Assembly: GCF_029544075.1 (NCBI RefSeq)
Contig: NZ_JAJQJH010000003.1
Coordinates: 186,001 to 250,000, forward strand
Length of the DNA stretch: 64,000 nucleotides
Reading direction: 5' to 3'
From: Chromohalobacter canadensis
GTDB lineage: Bacteria > Pseudomonadota > Gammaproteobacteria > Pseudomonadales > Halomonadaceae
The notes under the pieces: model-generated
What the model was told of the DNA's origin: nothing
The model's input: the letters and a program-made list of their open reading frames with translations, nothing else
Databases searched by the model: none
Part shown: piece by piece, positions 7,397 to 16,543 of the stretch
How the letters are laid out: each line of letters opens with the position of its first letter
Numbering within the stretch: the first letter of the stretch is position 1
Made by a program: the position numbers and the translations under genes

Positions 7397-7713
7397 GCCT
7401 GGGTGTCCTTCTTGCGCTGCTGGCGGGCATCCAGCGCCTCGAGTTGTTCGGGCGTGGCAGGGGCCTGATAGAGTTCCTTCCATTCGCTATAGGGCATGCC
7501 GTAGACGTATTCGCGGGCTGTGTCGTAGTCGAGCTCGACTCCCCGCTGCTCGGCGGCGGCCACCAGCCATTTGGACAGGCAGTTGCGGCAGAAGTCGGCC
7601 AGGATCATCAGGTCGATATTCTGCACGTCCTTGTTGGCGTCGAGGTGATCGAGTAGTTGGCGAAAGGCGGCCGCCTCGAGTTCGGTGCGCGTGGCAGTGT
7701 CGATGTTGTGCAT
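7393..7713 (-). CDS. DUF1244 family protein
   Basis: A 106-residue protein of the DUF1244 family, recognised by the central LADFCRNCLSKWLVAAAEQRG and GMPYSEWKELYQ segments. The two cysteines in FCRNC are conserved. It has no known biochemical role. It overlaps moaB by four bases, so it probably belongs to the moeA-moaB transcript, though the family is also found outside Mo-cofactor loci. Confidence 0.8.
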   Translation of the reverse strand: MHNIDTATRTELEAAAFRQLLDHLDANKDVQNIDLMILADFCRNCLSKWLVAAAEQRGVELDYDTAREYVYGMPYSEWKELYQAPATPEQLEALDARQQRKKDTQA

Positions 7714-7769
7714 GGGAAAGCCTCCTCGCTGGGTATGTCATCATGAGATGGCATTAGCATAACAAAGAG

Positions 7770-7793
7770 CGACACCGCCCGGGGGCGGTGTCG
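7770..7793 (-). terminator. Terminator of the formate dehydrogenase operon
   Basis: CGACACCGCCC (7770-7780) pairs with GGGCGGTGTCG (7783-7793); on the minus strand the T-rich stretch CTCTTTGTT follows. It separates the fdh genes from the DUF1244-moaB-moeA group. Confidence 0.75.
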
Positions 7794-7828
7794 TCTCGCT
7801 TGCGGTGTTTCAGCGCTCGTGATGGCGT

Positions 7829-8872
7829 TCAATTGGGTCGGTGTGCCGTTGCCGTGTCGTCGCCGACGGGCGGGTCGCTTTGCTGAGGCTGGCCGGCGTT
7901 GTCCTTGACCTCCTCGTACCACAGGTTGTGGTGCTGCTTGGCCCAGGTTTCGTCGACATAGCCGGTGGCCATGCCTTCCAACGCGCCCTCGGTGCCCAAG
8001 GTGCCGATATAGATATGCCCGAGCGCCACGGTCATCAGGATCAACGACGTCACGCCGTGGAACATGTTGGCCCACTGCATGTTGTCGCGGGTCTGGCCGA
8101 AGATGGGGAAGTCGAGCACGAAGCCACTGACGACGACCAGCATGCCGACGCTGGCGAGCAGCCAGAACCAGACCTTTTCGCCAGCATTGGCGAAACCGGC
8201 ATCGGGGTGCTTGTCGCCAACCATGCCGCCGCCTTGCTTGAACCACTCCCAGTCATGCTTCTTGGGCAGGTTGACCTTGAGCCACTTGGCAAGAATGACG
8301 ATGAGCAGGATACCGAAGACGGGCCCCGCGTAGTTGTGGATTAGCTTGGAGCCCATGATCATGTTGGCCCAGAAGACATCGCCGAAGACATGCCTGAATA
8401 CGAACTTGCCATACAGCAGGTTCAAGCCGGTCAGCGATAGGGCGATGAATAGCGTCGCCACGGTCCAGTGCAACGAGCGCTCGAAAGCGGTCCAGCGCAG
8501 GATCTTGCGTCCCGTACGCTCATGATCGAGGTCGTTGCGCCCGACAACCAGGTAGAAAATCACGAGAACCGTCAGCATGCCGCCGATGGCGATAAGGCCG
8601 GCGGGCGAAACCCACTCGTTGCGGATTTGACGCCAGGTCTCACCGCTGGGGTTGATCAGGTTATACGTCGAATCATGACGGGAATCGATGAAGTTCTCGC
8701 CACTCTTGACCTGCCGCCAGGTGTCGGCATCCACCGTGCCGACCGCTTGACCTATTTCCTCGTCGGGCTCAGCCGCCGATGTGGGTGGGGCCAGGCTGGC
8801 GGCCAACACCGCCAGCAATAGCACCGCACCGATCATACGCAGCCGCCACAGGCATTGCATGAGTGTGTGCAT
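7829..8872 (-). CDS. Formate dehydrogenase cytochrome b556 (gamma) subunit
   Basis: A 347-residue membrane subunit that passes electrons from the Fe-S subunit to quinone. I start at ATG 8872, preceded by GAGGAG; the in-frame GTG at 8887 overlaps the upstream stop. There is an N-terminal signal-like segment (about residues 10-32), a polar region to about 85, then helices near 90-110, 140-160, 190-210, 240-260 and 280-300. FERSLHWTVA and KLIHNYAGPVFG carry the histidines expected to bind heme b. Longer than E. coli FdnI because of the extra N-terminal domain, typical of fdh3-type clusters. Last gene of the operon. Confidence 0.9.
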   Translation of the reverse strand: MHTLMQCLWRLRMIGAVLLLAVLAASLAPPTSAAEPDEEIGQAVGTVDADTWRQVKSGENFIDSRHDSTYNLINPSGETWRQIRNEWVSPAGLIAIGGMLTVLVIFYLVVGRNDLDHERTGRKILRWTAFERSLHWTVATLFIALSLTGLNLLYGKFVFRHVFGDVFWANMIMGSKLIHNYAGPVFGILLIVILAKWLKVNLPKKHDWEWFKQGGGMVGDKHPDAGFANAGEKVWFWLLASVGMLVVVSGFVLDFPIFGQTRDNMQWANMFHGVTSLILMTVALGHIYIGTLGTEGALEGMATGYVDETWAKQHHNLWYEEVKDNAGQPQQSDPPVGDDTATAHRPN

Positions 8873-8883
8873 TAGCTTTCTCC

Positions 8884-9534
8884 TCACCCTTCACGTGTGG
8901 CGCGGGTGGCGTCGTAGGCCATCTCGTCGAGATTGGCCGAGACGTCCGGGCCCGACATTTGCGCCTTCTCGACGGACGACCAGCCACCGTCTTCATGGCC
9001 GCGATAAACCACACGCTGACGGAAGATGTCGGAAATGGTCTGGGCATCACCGGCCAACAGCGCCTTGGTGGAGCACATCTCGGCGCACAGTGGCAGCTTG
9101 CCTTCAGCGATGCGGTTGGCGCCGTACTTCTCGTATTCCTCTTCCTTGGTCTCGGCGGGGCCGCCGGCGCAGAAGGTGCACTTGTCCATCTTGCCGCGCT
9201 CGCCGAAGGCTTCTTCCTTGGGAAACTGCGGTGCGCCGAAGGGGCAGGCGTAGAGGCAGTAGCCGCAGCCGATGCAGATGTCCTTGTCGTGCAGGACGAT
9301 GCCGTCATCGGTCTTGTAGAAACAGTCGGTCGGACAAACCGCCATGCACGGCGCGTCGTCGCAGTGCATACAGGCCACCGAGATCGAGACCTCGGAGGGC
9401 TTGCCGTCGTCCAGGGTGACCACGCGACGACGCTGGATGCCCCAGTCGGTCTCGTTGGCGTTCTTGCAGGCCGTGACGCAGCCGTTGCATTCGATGCAGC
9501 GTTCGGCGTCGCACAGGAATTTCATTTGAGCCAT
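8884..9534 (-). CDS. Formate dehydrogenase Fe-S (beta) subunit
   Basis: A 216-residue ferredoxin-like subunit with four cysteine clusters: CIECNGCVTAC, CMHCDDAPCMAVCP, CIGCGYCLYACPF and CTFC with CAEMCSTKAL, enough for four [4Fe-4S] clusters. It relays electrons from the catalytic to the membrane subunit. The start at 9534 has GAGGAG; the longer frame adds nine residues without a site. Unlike FdnH, there is no C-terminal membrane anchor, as in the fdh3B type. Confidence 0.93.
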   Translation of the reverse strand: MAQMKFLCDAERCIECNGCVTACKNANETDWGIQRRRVVTLDDGKPSEVSISVACMHCDDAPCMAVCPTDCFYKTDDGIVLHDKDICIGCGYCLYACPFGAPQFPKEEAFGERGKMDKCTFCAGGPAETKEEEYEKYGANRIAEGKLPLCAEMCSTKALLAGDAQTISDIFRQRVVYRGHEDGGWSSVEKAQMSGPDVSANLDEMAYDATRATREG

Positions 9535-9592
9535 GGTGTTCTCCTCTTGCCGATGAGGCACGTGGCCTCATCAGTGTTTCAAGCATCGTCGG

Positions 9593-12454
9593 TCAGGCGG
9601 AGGCTTTCTCGATCCGGCACAGGGTGCACTTGGTTTCCTGCATTTGCGTCACTATGTCGTAACCGTAAGTGGTCGCGGTGTTGGCGGCCTCGCCGAGTAC
9701 ATAGGGCCGTGCACCTTCGGGGTACTTGTCTGCCAGGCTCTCGCCTTGGAAGATGCCTCCGAAATGGAAGGGCATGAACGCCACGTCGCGCGCCACGCGC
9801 GGGGTCACCATGGCCTTGACTTTGACCTTGCCGCCCTCCGGCCCGTGAACCCAGACCATGTCGTCGTTCTTGATGCCCAGGTCGTTGGCCTGTGCTGGGT
9901 TGATCTCGACGAACATTTCCTGTTGAAGCTCGGCGAGCCATGACATGGAGCGGGTTTCCTCGCCGCCGCCCTCGTACTCGACCAAGCGTCCCGAGGTCAG
10001 AATGATCGGGAAATCCTGGCTGAAGTCTTGCTCTTGAATTGAGCGATAGAGAGTCGGCAGGCGATAGAATGACGCCACGTCGTCCCAGGTCGGATATTCC
10101 TCCACCAGGTCGCGCCGGCTGGTATAGAGCGGTTCGCGATGCTTGGGTACCTCGTCGGGGAAGGTCCACACACGGCAACGTGCCTTGGCGTTGCCGAAGG
10201 GCGCGCAACCATGCTCGATGGCCACGCGCTGAATCCCGCCGGAAAGATCGGTTTTCCAGTTCTTGCCTTCCGCCGCAGTTTTTTCTTCGGCGGTGAGATC
10301 ATCCCACCAGCCCAATTCCTTGAGCATGTCGGCGGTGAACTCGGGGTAACCGTCGTTGAGCTCGGAGCCTTCACTTGCGACGCCGTCGGCGAGTAGATCC
10401 TCGCCATCGTGTTCGACGCCGAAGCGGGCCCGAAACGTAAGGCCACCTTCTTTAACGGACTTGCTCATATCGTAGAGCAGGGGCGTGCCGGGATGGTTGA
10501 ACTCGGGCGTTCCCCAGCAGGGCCAGGGCAAACCGTAGAAATCACCATCGGCGGGGCCGCCTTCAGCTTTCAACGTATCGAAGTTGAAAGTGTGCCAATT
10601 CTTCTGGTGTTCTTTGAGGCGTTCGGGACTTTGCCCGGTATAGCCCACGGTCCACATGCCGGCGTTGATCTCGCGCAGCACGTCCTCGATCACCGGACGG
10701 CCATTCTCGATGGTGTAGTTGCGCGTGAACTCGTCGCCGAAGCCGAGTTTCTTGGCCATGAGGTACATGATCTCGTGATCGGGCTTGGAGTCGAACATCG
10801 GTTCGACGACCTGATCGCGCCACTGCAGAGAACGATTGGTGGCGGTCACGCTACCCGTGGTTTCGAACTGCGTGGCCGCGGGCAGCAGGTATACGCCGTC
10901 CGTGCGATCGTGCATGACGGCGGCGACGGTGGGGTAGGGATCGACCACGACCATCAATTCGAGCTGACTCATGGCCTTTTTCATTTCCGGGCCACGGGTC
11001 TGAGAGTTGACCGCGTGCCCCCAGTAGAACATCGCCTTGAGGCTGGTGCGCTGGGCGATATCCTCGTCATTTTCCAGAACCCCATCTATCCACCGCGAGA
11101 CGGTGATGCCATTGGAGTTCATGGGCAGGCTACCGTTGTATTCGGTCTGGTCGAAACGGTTCTTGATCCACTCGTAATCGACATTCCATATCTTGGCCCA
11201 GTGCTTCCAGGCACCTTCGGTAAGACCGTAATATCCAGGGAGTGAATGCGACATCAACCCTAGATCGGTAGCGCCCTGCACGTTGTCGTGGCCACGGAAG
11301 ATATTGGCTCCACCGCCGGAAACGCCGATATTGCCCAGCGCCAGCTCGAGAATGCAGTACGCGCGGGTGTTGTTATTACCGGTGGTGTGCTGGGTACCGC
11401 CCATGCACCACACCACGCAGCCGGGACGGTTTTCGCTGATGCGCTTGGCGACATCGTACATGTCGGCCTCGCCGACGCCAGTGATGCGCTCGACCACGTC
11501 CGGCGGGAACTCGGCGACTTCGCGGCGTACTTCTTCCATGCCGAACACACGCTGATCGATGAACTGCTGGTCTTCCCAGCCATTCTCGAAGATATGCCAG
11601 AGCAGGCCCCAAATGTAGGCCACGTCGGACCCCGGCCGCAGGCGCACGTACTTGTTGGCCTTGGCAGCGGTCCGCGTGAATCGTGGGTCGACGACGATGA
11701 TCTGCGCGTGGCTACGTTCCTTGGCATGCAGAATGTGCTGCATAGCGACTGGGTGCGCTTCGCTGGGGTTGGAGCCGATGAACAGGATCGACTTGCTGAA
11801 GTGCATGTCGTTGAGCGAGTTGGTCATCGCCCCGTAACCCCAGGTATTGGCCACACCGGCGACGGTGGTGGAGTGGCAGATGCGTGCCTGGTGATCGGTG
11901 TTGTTGGTGCCCCACAAGGCTGCCAGCTTACGCATCAAGTAGGCTTGTTCGTTATTGAACTTGGCCGATCCTAGCCAATAAATGCTGTCGGGACCGTGTT
12001 GTTCGCTCAGCTCCAGCACCTTGTCACCGATTTCCTCGATGGCCTGATCCCATTCGAGGCGCTGCCACTTGCCGTCGACCAGCTTCATCGGGTACTTCAG
12101 GCGCCGCGTGGAATGGCCGTGCTCACGTAGCGAAGCACCCTTGGCGCAATGCGCGCCGCGGTTGATCGGGTGGTCGAACGCGGGCTCTTGCTTGGTCCAG
12201 ACGCCTTCCTGTACCTCGGCGTAGACGCCACACCCCACCGAGCAGTGAGAGCAGATGGTGCGCTTGGTTTCGACGGGAGCATCGGAATACGCCGTCTTTT
12301 CCTTGGCGTTGGCGGCCTGCATCATGCCATGGCCCATGAAGCCGGCAGCGGCGAGGCCACCCGTCGCCACACCACTGCGTTGCAGGAATTGCCGGCGGCT
12401 GATGCCCAGCCCACCCTGGCCGGTGGGTTGGGAGGATTTTCGAGTCAATCGCAT
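9593..12454 (-). CDS. Formate dehydrogenase catalytic (alpha) subunit, Cys type
   Basis: A 953-residue molybdopterin oxidoreductase that oxidises formate to CO2. The N-terminus has a Tat signal (SRRQFLQRSG at 19-28), so it is exported folded. Cys68, Cys71, Cys75 and Cys103 bind the proximal [4Fe-4S] cluster. The position that is selenocysteine in FdnG is Cys193 here (QARICHSTTVAG), so no SECIS element is needed. Mo-bis-MGD domains follow, with the C-terminal dinucleotide-binding domain from about residue 830. Periplasmic respiratory type; partners are the Fe-S and cytochrome b genes just downstream. Confidence 0.95.
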   Translation of the reverse strand: MRLTRKSSQPTGQGGLGISRRQFLQRSGVATGGLAAAGFMGHGMMQAANAKEKTAYSDAPVETKRTICSHCSVGCGVYAEVQEGVWTKQEPAFDHPINRGAHCAKGASLREHGHSTRRLKYPMKLVDGKWQRLEWDQAIEEIGDKVLELSEQHGPDSIYWLGSAKFNNEQAYLMRKLAALWGTNNTDHQARICHSTTVAGVANTWGYGAMTNSLNDMHFSKSILFIGSNPSEAHPVAMQHILHAKERSHAQIIVVDPRFTRTAAKANKYVRLRPGSDVAYIWGLLWHIFENGWEDQQFIDQRVFGMEEVRREVAEFPPDVVERITGVGEADMYDVAKRISENRPGCVVWCMGGTQHTTGNNNTRAYCILELALGNIGVSGGGANIFRGHDNVQGATDLGLMSHSLPGYYGLTEGAWKHWAKIWNVDYEWIKNRFDQTEYNGSLPMNSNGITVSRWIDGVLENDEDIAQRTSLKAMFYWGHAVNSQTRGPEMKKAMSQLELMVVVDPYPTVAAVMHDRTDGVYLLPAATQFETTGSVTATNRSLQWRDQVVEPMFDSKPDHEIMYLMAKKLGFGDEFTRNYTIENGRPVIEDVLREINAGMWTVGYTGQSPERLKEHQKNWHTFNFDTLKAEGGPADGDFYGLPWPCWGTPEFNHPGTPLLYDMSKSVKEGGLTFRARFGVEHDGEDLLADGVASEGSELNDGYPEFTADMLKELGWWDDLTAEEKTAAEGKNWKTDLSGGIQRVAIEHGCAPFGNAKARCRVWTFPDEVPKHREPLYTSRRDLVEEYPTWDDVASFYRLPTLYRSIQEQDFSQDFPIILTSGRLVEYEGGGEETRSMSWLAELQQEMFVEINPAQANDLGIKNDDMVWVHGPEGGKVKVKAMVTPRVARDVAFMPFHFGGIFQGESLADKYPEGARPYVLGEAANTATTYGYDIVTQMQETKCTLCRIEKASA

Positions 12455-12487
12455 GGTTATGTCCTCAGTTCCGGTTCTCTCGACCGT

Positions 12488-12706
12488 TTAGTCGCGCAAG
12501 GTGGCGTAGAAGGCCTTGACGTGATCGGTTTCGCGATACGTCGTTTCGCCGGCATCGGTGTCTTTTTCTTCATCTGACTGTGCTTGTGCCAAGGTGACAT
12601 GGCCGACGGCCACGGCTGCACCCGCAGCGACCGTGCCCAGTCCGATGTTGCGCAAGAAGTGGCGCCGGGCGGGGTTGTTCGACGTTTTATTGTTCGACTC
12701 TTTCAT
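12488..12706 (-). CDS. Small Tat-signal protein of formate dehydrogenase loci
   Basis: A 72-residue protein whose N-terminus carries a twin-arginine signal (ARRHFLRNIGLG, then a hydrophobic Ala/Gly/Val run) and whose mature part is about 30 polar, acidic residues ending YATLRD. Such proteins are known as 'formate dehydrogenase region TAT target' and occur just upstream of the catalytic subunit; no activity is established. The start at 12706 has CAGGAG upstream. It sits 33 bp before the catalytic gene. Confidence 0.85.
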   Translation of the reverse strand: MKESNNKTSNNPARRHFLRNIGLGTVAAGAAVAVGHVTLAQAQSDEEKDTDAGETTYRETDHVKAFYATLRD

Positions 12707-12769
12707 GGGGCGACTCCTGTGGTCACTGAGCACCGTGATATTGCCGTCAGGCAGCGTCATGGGTGCAGG

Positions 12770-13483
12770 TCATGAGTGGGTGTCCCCTTCACTGTGCTTG
12801 GTTCCTTCACTGAGCTTAGTGGGGGTTGGCGAAAACGTGACGACTTGCGCGTCGGGGTCGCTCTGCAACTGGTTATCCTCGCGGGAGAAAAAGGCCTCCC
12901 CCAGCGCCCCGACGCTGGCATAGAACGGGTCTTCGACCTGGGCCAGGTCACGCATGAAACGTAGCGCCCAAGGGCTCAGGTGGCGTTTGAAAAAGGCTGC
13001 CTGTGCCTCGGCATGGGATTCGATGAGCATGGCCATGACTTCGCACATCGCCGAGAAATGATCCTCGGGCTCCTTGACGTGTGCGGCGCGCTCGTAGCCC
13101 AGGTGCTTGAGGTCGTGGCGCAGGGCCACTAACGGCATTTCCATCAGCGATCCGGTCAGGTACCAGGAGGCATACGGCACGAGTTGCCCCTGGATGACCC
13201 CAACCAGCAAGCCGAAATGCACATCGTGCAGCGTGCCGGGATGCGCGTGCTGGGCGGCCAGTGACAATGAGGCCCAGTGCCGCTTGAGTGCCGAGCTCTC
13301 GTCGTCGGGTTCGAGCGCGGAGAGAAAGTCGAGGAGCTCGGCATTGGGCGCCTCGCGCACCAGGCGGGCCAGCAATAGATAAACATCGGCGCGCAAGGCG
13401 TTGCGCTCTTCGAGAGCCGCAGAAAGCGACGCGGGCGTATCGGTTGAGTGCGTGTCGGTATGCTCGGATGTGGTCATGGTCAT
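12770..13483 (-). CDS. TorD/DmsD-family maturation chaperone
   Basis: A 237-residue all-helical protein of the TorD family. The family holds Tat-exported molybdoenzymes in the cytoplasm until the cofactor is inserted. The conserved PYASWYLTGSLMEMPL and EPEDHFSAMCEVMAMLIE segments are visible. Its stop is followed by the small Tat protein gene, and its start overlaps the upstream ferredoxin gene by four bases, so its client is almost certainly the formate dehydrogenase alpha subunit. N- and C-terminal tails are low complexity (Ser/Thr/Asp). Confidence 0.9.
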   Translation of the reverse strand: MTMTTSEHTDTHSTDTPASLSAALEERNALRADVYLLLARLVREAPNAELLDFLSALEPDDESSALKRHWASLSLAAQHAHPGTLHDVHFGLLVGVIQGQLVPYASWYLTGSLMEMPLVALRHDLKHLGYERAAHVKEPEDHFSAMCEVMAMLIESHAEAQAAFFKRHLSPWALRFMRDLAQVEDPFYASVGALGEAFFSREDNQLQSDPDAQVVTFSPTPTKLSEGTKHSEGDTHS

Positions 13484-15138
13484 ACCTTGAGCTGAGCGTT
13501 GGGGTCACGCGCCATGTCGTGCCAGATATCCTTGACGCGGCAGTCTTCGCACATTTCCAGTCGCTTGATGGCGTCGCCGGCGAAATAGGGATGATCGGCG
13601 AGTTTCTGCTTGATCGAGGCGATGGTGCTGGCGGTGGCAAAGGGCTTGCCGCAACTGATGCATTCGAATGGCGCCTCTTCCTTGACCGTCGCGACGTGGT
13701 TGCGGGTCTCTGGAGCGGCCATGAAACCGGGGTGCAGCGCTATGACTTGTTCGGGGCATGCGGTTTCGCAAAGCCCGCACTGCACACAGGCACTTTCTTG
13801 AAAGTTGAGAGCCGGTGATTGACCGGGGCTGCTGAGTGCCTGGGTGGGGCAGACCGCCACGCAAGCCATGCACAGCGTGCAGTTGTCGGTATCGATGTCG
13901 AGGGTGCCGAAAGGTGCACCCGCCGGCATGGCGACACGCGTCTCACGGGGCGTGCCGTGCGCGGCAAGGAAATCGAGAATGGCGTTGAGTGCCTCGCGCT
14001 TAGCGTGTGGGCGCTTCGTCTCCAGCCGTTCGCCGAGGGGTGGCAAGATCGGCAGTGCGTCGCGTGTGGCGATATCGCCTGCATCAATCAGGCTCAGGCG
14101 CCGAGGGTCGTGGCCCAGCGACTCGAGCATGGTAATGGCCTGTGCATGCTGGTCGCGTACCAGGCTCGCCAGTGACGGCGGCAGGGCATCATGCATGACG
14201 ATGCGCACCTCGGCGGCGCCCCGGGCAATGGCGCCGAGCCAGTGATCCAGCCCCGCCGCGCCGATTTCCTCGAGGGGAACGTCTAGTACATGGCCCGCTG
14301 CTTCGGTGGTTTCGCTGGCTTGGGTTTCTTGATCGAGAAAACGCACCACCGCCGTATCGCCGCCTTCGGCTTGGTAGGTAGCAAGCAGACGCGCAATGTA
14401 ATCGTCGAGGCTCTCCGGTGTGGGCAATGCATAACGAATGGCCCCGGTAGGGCAGACGCTGGTGCAACTGCCCGCACCGTGACAACGGAATGGGTCGATG
14501 ACGATTTCCTGCTTGACACTCGAGATGGCGTCGGCGGGGCAGATATCGAGGCAGCGGGTGCAGCCGCTTTGGCCACGCCCGGCATGGGCGCATAGATCAC
14601 TTTCGATCTGAAAGTAGCGCGGTTTTTCGAACTCGCCGATGCACGCCTGAAGATCCTGAATGGCCTGCGCGAGGGGTGTCGCTTGTGTAACGCGATGATA
14701 CCCCGGCGGCGGCAATTCGTACTCCAACAGTGCCGGTGTGCCGAGATCGAGGATGGCATCGAAATGATCGCGTCCGAGGCTGGCCTGTGAAAGGGACTCA
14801 CCGCCGTCGCGGGAGGTCAGATGAAATGCGCCCAGGTAACCTTCCAGGTGGGGGTCGGCGCAGGCGATATAGTGCGCATTGGTGATGTCGGATGCCTCGT
14901 AAACGTCATCCTGCGTCGCGATCAATGTCACACTGGCGAGCTCGCTGTCCACGAGCTGGTGGGCCGCCCGGTGGATCGCGTCCGCAGGGCCCACGATGGC
15001 GACATGGCCGTGACTTACGTAGCTCACGGTGGGCGGGGCGAGGTTCTGCGGCCATGATACCTGCTGCAGGGCAGCCTCACGGGCGGCTACATTACGTGCG
15101 TCGTCATTCAACGCGCGCGTATCGATGAACTGGGGCAT
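13480..15138 (-). CDS. Double-ferredoxin 4Fe-4S protein of the fdh cluster
   Basis: A 552-residue soluble protein. The first ferredoxin pair lies near residues 185-245 (CTRCLDICP and CHGAGSCTSVCP), the second near 415-465 (CTLCMACVAVCP and CVQCGLCETACP). A C-terminal CISCGKPF and CEDC pair may bind a further metal. The ferredoxin modules are separated by a domain of unknown fold. Known from fdh clusters of Shewanella and relatives, with no defined role; I infer an electron donor/acceptor or assembly factor for formate dehydrogenase. The start has GAGGTGAC. It overlaps the chaperone gene. Confidence 0.88.
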   Translation of the reverse strand: MPQFIDTRALNDDARNVAAREAALQQVSWPQNLAPPTVSYVSHGHVAIVGPADAIHRAAHQLVDSELASVTLIATQDDVYEASDITNAHYIACADPHLEGYLGAFHLTSRDGGESLSQASLGRDHFDAILDLGTPALLEYELPPPGYHRVTQATPLAQAIQDLQACIGEFEKPRYFQIESDLCAHAGRGQSGCTRCLDICPADAISSVKQEIVIDPFRCHGAGSCTSVCPTGAIRYALPTPESLDDYIARLLATYQAEGGDTAVVRFLDQETQASETTEAAGHVLDVPLEEIGAAGLDHWLGAIARGAAEVRIVMHDALPPSLASLVRDQHAQAITMLESLGHDPRRLSLIDAGDIATRDALPILPPLGERLETKRPHAKREALNAILDFLAAHGTPRETRVAMPAGAPFGTLDIDTDNCTLCMACVAVCPTQALSSPGQSPALNFQESACVQCGLCETACPEQVIALHPGFMAAPETRNHVATVKEEAPFECISCGKPFATASTIASIKQKLADHPYFAGDAIKRLEMCEDCRVKDIWHDMARDPNAQLKV

Positions 15139-15333
15139 GTCACCTCATCAACTTGTCGGTCTTGCCACGGGTCTTTGAATCTTGTCGTGCCAATCGTGTG
15201 GCATCGCGTCTCGGTCTTTGCCGAGCTTTATATAATGTTATGACTGCAGGTTAGATACCCGTTCTCGTCGCAAACGAAGGGCTTGCCGGGCAAGATACGG
15301 GAGTACTTGTGCAGCATTGAACTCCCCGGTGGG

Positions 15334-15954
15334 TCAACTTGACGCACCCGAGCGCCCAGATGGGTCATTTGGTGGCTTTTCTTCTGGCGGTCCTACCTCT
15401 TCTGACAGGCCTACCTCTTCCGGGCGGGATGTCTGCACGGCTTCAGAAGCGTCGTCTTTATCCTCTTCGGGGGGCATCTCGGATTGCAGTGCCGCCGCGT
15501 CGTCATGCTGTTCCGAGTCTTGGGACTCCGGCGCGTTTTCCTGGCGCAGCCATTGGCGCATGCGTGCACTGACCTCAGGCATCATTCGCATCAATTGCGA
15601 ATAGTCCTCGTCGTAATCGTCGAGACCGTCGCGCACGTTGTAGTTGCCGACCTTGAACATGCGGCGCAGAGCGCGGCGCTTGAGGAGTTCCCCGACCCCC
15701 GGCAGCATGAAGGCTCGGAAATCGTCCCCGGCGCCGAGTTGTTCTGGTTCGGGGAGTTGCTCGTCCAATGGCCGATGCGGGTCGTAACCGGGGATCAAGG
15801 TCGCAGCGCGCGATGGCGTTTCGTTCGCTTCGCTCTGGGCAGGCGCGTGTGCCCGTTCCGATAGGGGGACCGTTGTTTCTTCGCTCGCTTTATCGAACGA
15901 TGATGTGTCGCCGTGATCGCGTTTGCGCTGTGACCAGCGTTGCATGAAGCTCAT
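15334..15954 (-). CDS. DUF3306 protein
   Basis: A 206-residue hydrophilic protein of the DUF3306 family, beginning MSFMQRWSQRKRD, a characteristic N-terminus. A conserved core around residues 75-150 (LPGVGELLKRRALRRMFKVGNYNVRDGLDDYDEDY) is flanked by acidic, disorder-prone regions; the last 60 residues are rich in Glu, Pro and Ser. ATG 15954 has CAGGAGTG upstream, whereas the ORF continues 24 codons without a site. Family function is unknown but it recurs beside DUF3305 in formate dehydrogenase clusters. It begins 4 bp after the DUF3305 gene. Confidence 0.85.
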   Translation of the reverse strand: MSFMQRWSQRKRDHGDTSSFDKASEETTVPLSERAHAPAQSEANETPSRAATLIPGYDPHRPLDEQLPEPEQLGAGDDFRAFMLPGVGELLKRRALRRMFKVGNYNVRDGLDDYDEDYSQLMRMMPEVSARMRQWLRQENAPESQDSEQHDDAAALQSEMPPEEDKDDASEAVQTSRPEEVGLSEEVGPPEEKPPNDPSGRSGASS

Positions 15955-15958
15955 GAAA

Positions 15959-16384
15959 TCACTCCTGACTGGCGCGCCCGGCGCCTGCGCGTTTCTTCTT
16001 GCGGCCACCTTCGACACGTTCGCCATGACGCGCCAGGTAAGCTTCGATCCAGGCCTGTATCGCTAAAGGCATGGGGGTGTCGAGGACTTGGGTGTCACCA
16101 TCCATCCAGTTGGCCGCGACTTCTTGGCTCGCGGTCAGTTCTCGCGGCGCGGGACCGTCGTCGGTCGTTTCGCAGCGCACGAACAGGCGGGGATGTTGGG
16201 AATTCAGGTTGAAACGATAGGCGGTACGTTCGGTGAGAAAGAGTGTCAGCGGCAGGACATGGGAGCCGCGATCATGGCACCCCATGTCTGCGATGTACCA
16301 GGCTAGGGACGTGAAGCCCTTGACCTCCTGGCGCTGGAAGGCCAGCTCGAGGCTTAAGTGTCTCAGATTATCGTCGGCCGCCAT
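15959..16384 (-). CDS. DUF3305 protein
   Basis: A 141-residue protein of the DUF3305 family. I start it at ATG 16384, with GGGAGG upstream, rather than 48 codons earlier. The core contains HVLPLTLFLTERTAYRFNLN and the conserved LPLAIQAWIEAYLARHGE near the C-terminus, followed by a basic tail rich in Lys, Arg and Gly. First gene of the fdh cluster on the minus strand, divergent from fdhD with 159 bp between. No known biochemical function; the steady pairing with DUF3306 suggests the two act together. Confidence 0.85.
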   Translation of the reverse strand: MAADDNLRHLSLELAFQRQEVKGFTSLAWYIADMGCHDRGSHVLPLTLFLTERTAYRFNLNSQHPRLFVRCETTDDGPAPRELTASQEVAANWMDGDTQVLDTPMPLAIQAWIEAYLARHGERVEGGRKKKRAGAGRASQE

Positions 16385-16543
16385 GATGGTTGCCTCCCTG
16401 TGAGATGAAACATGGCACGCTATGTCTGAATCATATAGCAAGCCGCGTGCCTGATAGTCCGGAAAATGCGTCATCGCCGTATATTTCCCTTGGGCATGCG
16501 TATCGCGCTTTGGGTATCCTGTCGCCACAAGAAGGAGGTGAGT

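Noticed and set aside
10409-11245. 278-codon plus-strand ORF opposite the formate dehydrogenase catalytic gene
   Set aside because: Shadow of a conserved gene with cofactor ligands.
9593-12454. Selenocysteine in formate dehydrogenase
   Set aside because: The frame has no internal TGA and the active position is an ordinary Cys codon (residue 193).
15188-15203. Sigma-54 promoter in the fdh intergenic region
   Set aside because: TGGCAC is present but the required GC of the -12 element is missing at the right distance.
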